Below, piece by piece: positions 34,830 through 35,966 of a stretch of 35,966 nt of DNA (within the stretch, counting starts at the first letter, position 1; each line of letters starts with the position of its first letter). A program made the position numbers and the translations under genes. A model generated the notes under the pieces. The model did not search any database. It worked only from the letters and a program-made list of their open reading frames with translations, and was not told the DNA's origin. Location: positions 1-35,966 of the forward strand of contig JAUXIB010000005.1 in NCBI GenBank assembly GCA_030621225.1, in the 5' to 3' direction. This DNA comes from a candidate division FCPU426 bacterium (GTDB lineage: Bacteria; Oederibacteriota; JAUXIB01).

Positions 34830-35888
34830 ATGACTTCGTGGTTTAAAACTCCGGAGCGCCGTCTAAAGGGCGGTTTTGCTTTTTTGATTATCGTGTCTGT
34901 CACTTTGGCCGGGGTAGCTTTTTTTCAAGCGATGGTCTTGGGAGAAAAGCTAAACCGTATCAGCAGTCGTTTCTATCCGGCCTTGATCGACAGCAATCGC
35001 TTGTTGATGGAAGTGATTACTGTTTCCGGCGCTTCCAATTTTAGCCCGGCTAATATGTCTTCGTTCACCGGTTCTTTCGCTATGCAAGAGGCGGTGGAAC
35101 GGTACGCGGGACTGCGGCATTTGGCGGAGAATATCAAGGGACACTTGCGGGATGGGGCATTGGACGACAAGCTGGCCGATGTCCAGCGCTTGGCGACCAG
35201 CAGCATGGATCGCTTTGGTAAGTTGCCCCGCCTGCGGGGAGATAAGAAAAAGGACGCCCTGGCGGAGCAGAGCTGGGACGGCCAGATGCTGATGGAAACG
35301 GCGACAGAGGTTAATGGCATTATCCGGCAGCAGACCGACTGGAATATGGCGGAGGCCAAGCGGGCCGCGGATCGCTTTCGCTGGTTGGGTATCGCCCTGT
35401 TGCTGGTGGTGGGTGGCGGCCTTTCCCTGGGGTTACTGGATTACGGCTTGCTGGTCGCGCGGCGCAGCCGGGACTATGAGCAATTGTTGCAGGCTTCGGT
35501 GAGCGATGTGGAGACCGGCCTTTATAGCCGTCATTATTTTGAACGACGCCTACTGGAGTATATAAACTGGGCGCGGCGGAAAAAGACCGGCGCGGCGGTG
35601 GTATTGATCCCTGCCGCTTCCACGGAGATAGTGAGACTGGGCGGGGAGTTGCAGACGGCAATACGTGATTACGACCTCTGTGCCCGGTTTGATCGGGAAA
35701 ACATCGCCTTGATATTGAACGACCTGGCGACGAGCCAGACAGATCTGGCCTTGCGGCGCCTGGGTCTTTCCGCCGGTTCGGTAGTGGCCCCTGGCCGGCG
35801 GCGTTGCGCCATGGCGGTTTATCCCGGGGACGGTGAAAAAGTGGATGAGCTGTTGCGTTTGGCGCAGGAACGCTTGAAAACGATGTGA
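34830..35888 (+). CDS. Membrane sensor with degenerate GGDEF-like C-terminal domain
   Basis: TM1 / periplasmic helical region / TM2, then VSDVETGLYSRHYFERRLLEYI (GGDEF-family N-terminal signature) with the GGDEF loop replaced (ARFDRENIALIL). Confidence 0.75.
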   Translation: MTSWFKTPERRLKGGFAFLIIVSVTLAGVAFFQAMVLGEKLNRISSRFYPALIDSNRLLMEVITVSGASNFSPANMSSFTGSFAMQEAVERYAGLRHLAENIKGHLRDGALDDKLADVQRLATSSMDRFGKLPRLRGDKKKDALAEQSWDGQMLMETATEVNGIIRQQTDWNMAEAKRAADRFRWLGIALLLVVGGGLSLGLLDYGLLVARRSRDYEQLLQASVSDVETGLYSRHYFERRLLEYINWARRKKTGAAVVLIPAASTEIVRLGGELQTAIRDYDLCARFDRENIALILNDLATSQTDLALRRLGLSAGSVVAPGRRRCAMAVYPGDGEKVDELLRLAQERLKTM

Positions 35889-35966
35889 CGAACGTCTTTC
35901 ACCACGACGACACAACGTTATAATTTGGATAACGGCTAAAGGCAGGAAGCCACAGAGGTCACAGAG

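Overview
This is a roughly 36 kb bacterial chromosomal window in which every gene I can support lies on the + strand. It looks like an uncultivated Gram-negative lineage, but I have not verified the taxon. Recognisable genes are a complete uvrA, uvrB and uvrC set, a divergent Fpg/Nei-like protein, an LptF/G permease and LptD, two membrane glycosyltransferases (GT39-like with PA14, DUF2723-like with TPR), and two alkaline-phosphatase-superfamily ('sulfatase'-like) TPR proteins. There are also surface or secreted proteins: a PorV/PorQ-like barrel, a collagen-like GLPGLPG protein, two beta-helix proteins and a lipoprotein. The rest are a Crp/Fnr regulator, a second cNMP-domain protein, a radical SAM protein and a membrane protein with a degenerate GGDEF. 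The most striking feature is between the genes. Most intergenic gaps carry degenerate tandem repeats with a strict 7-nt period. They belong to several unrelated sequence families (AATTATG, CGTAGCT, TGGTCAG, GTTGTTA, ACCGGAT, CCGTGAC, AATACGC and others). The 7-nt register often continues through a switch of family, tracts often start within a few bases of a stop codon, and variation within a family is concentrated in a few columns. Hairpin elements and a 75-bp dispersed repeat are interleaved with these tracts. I consider this heptad system the best candidate for something under-described here. All family calls are by eye, with no database search.
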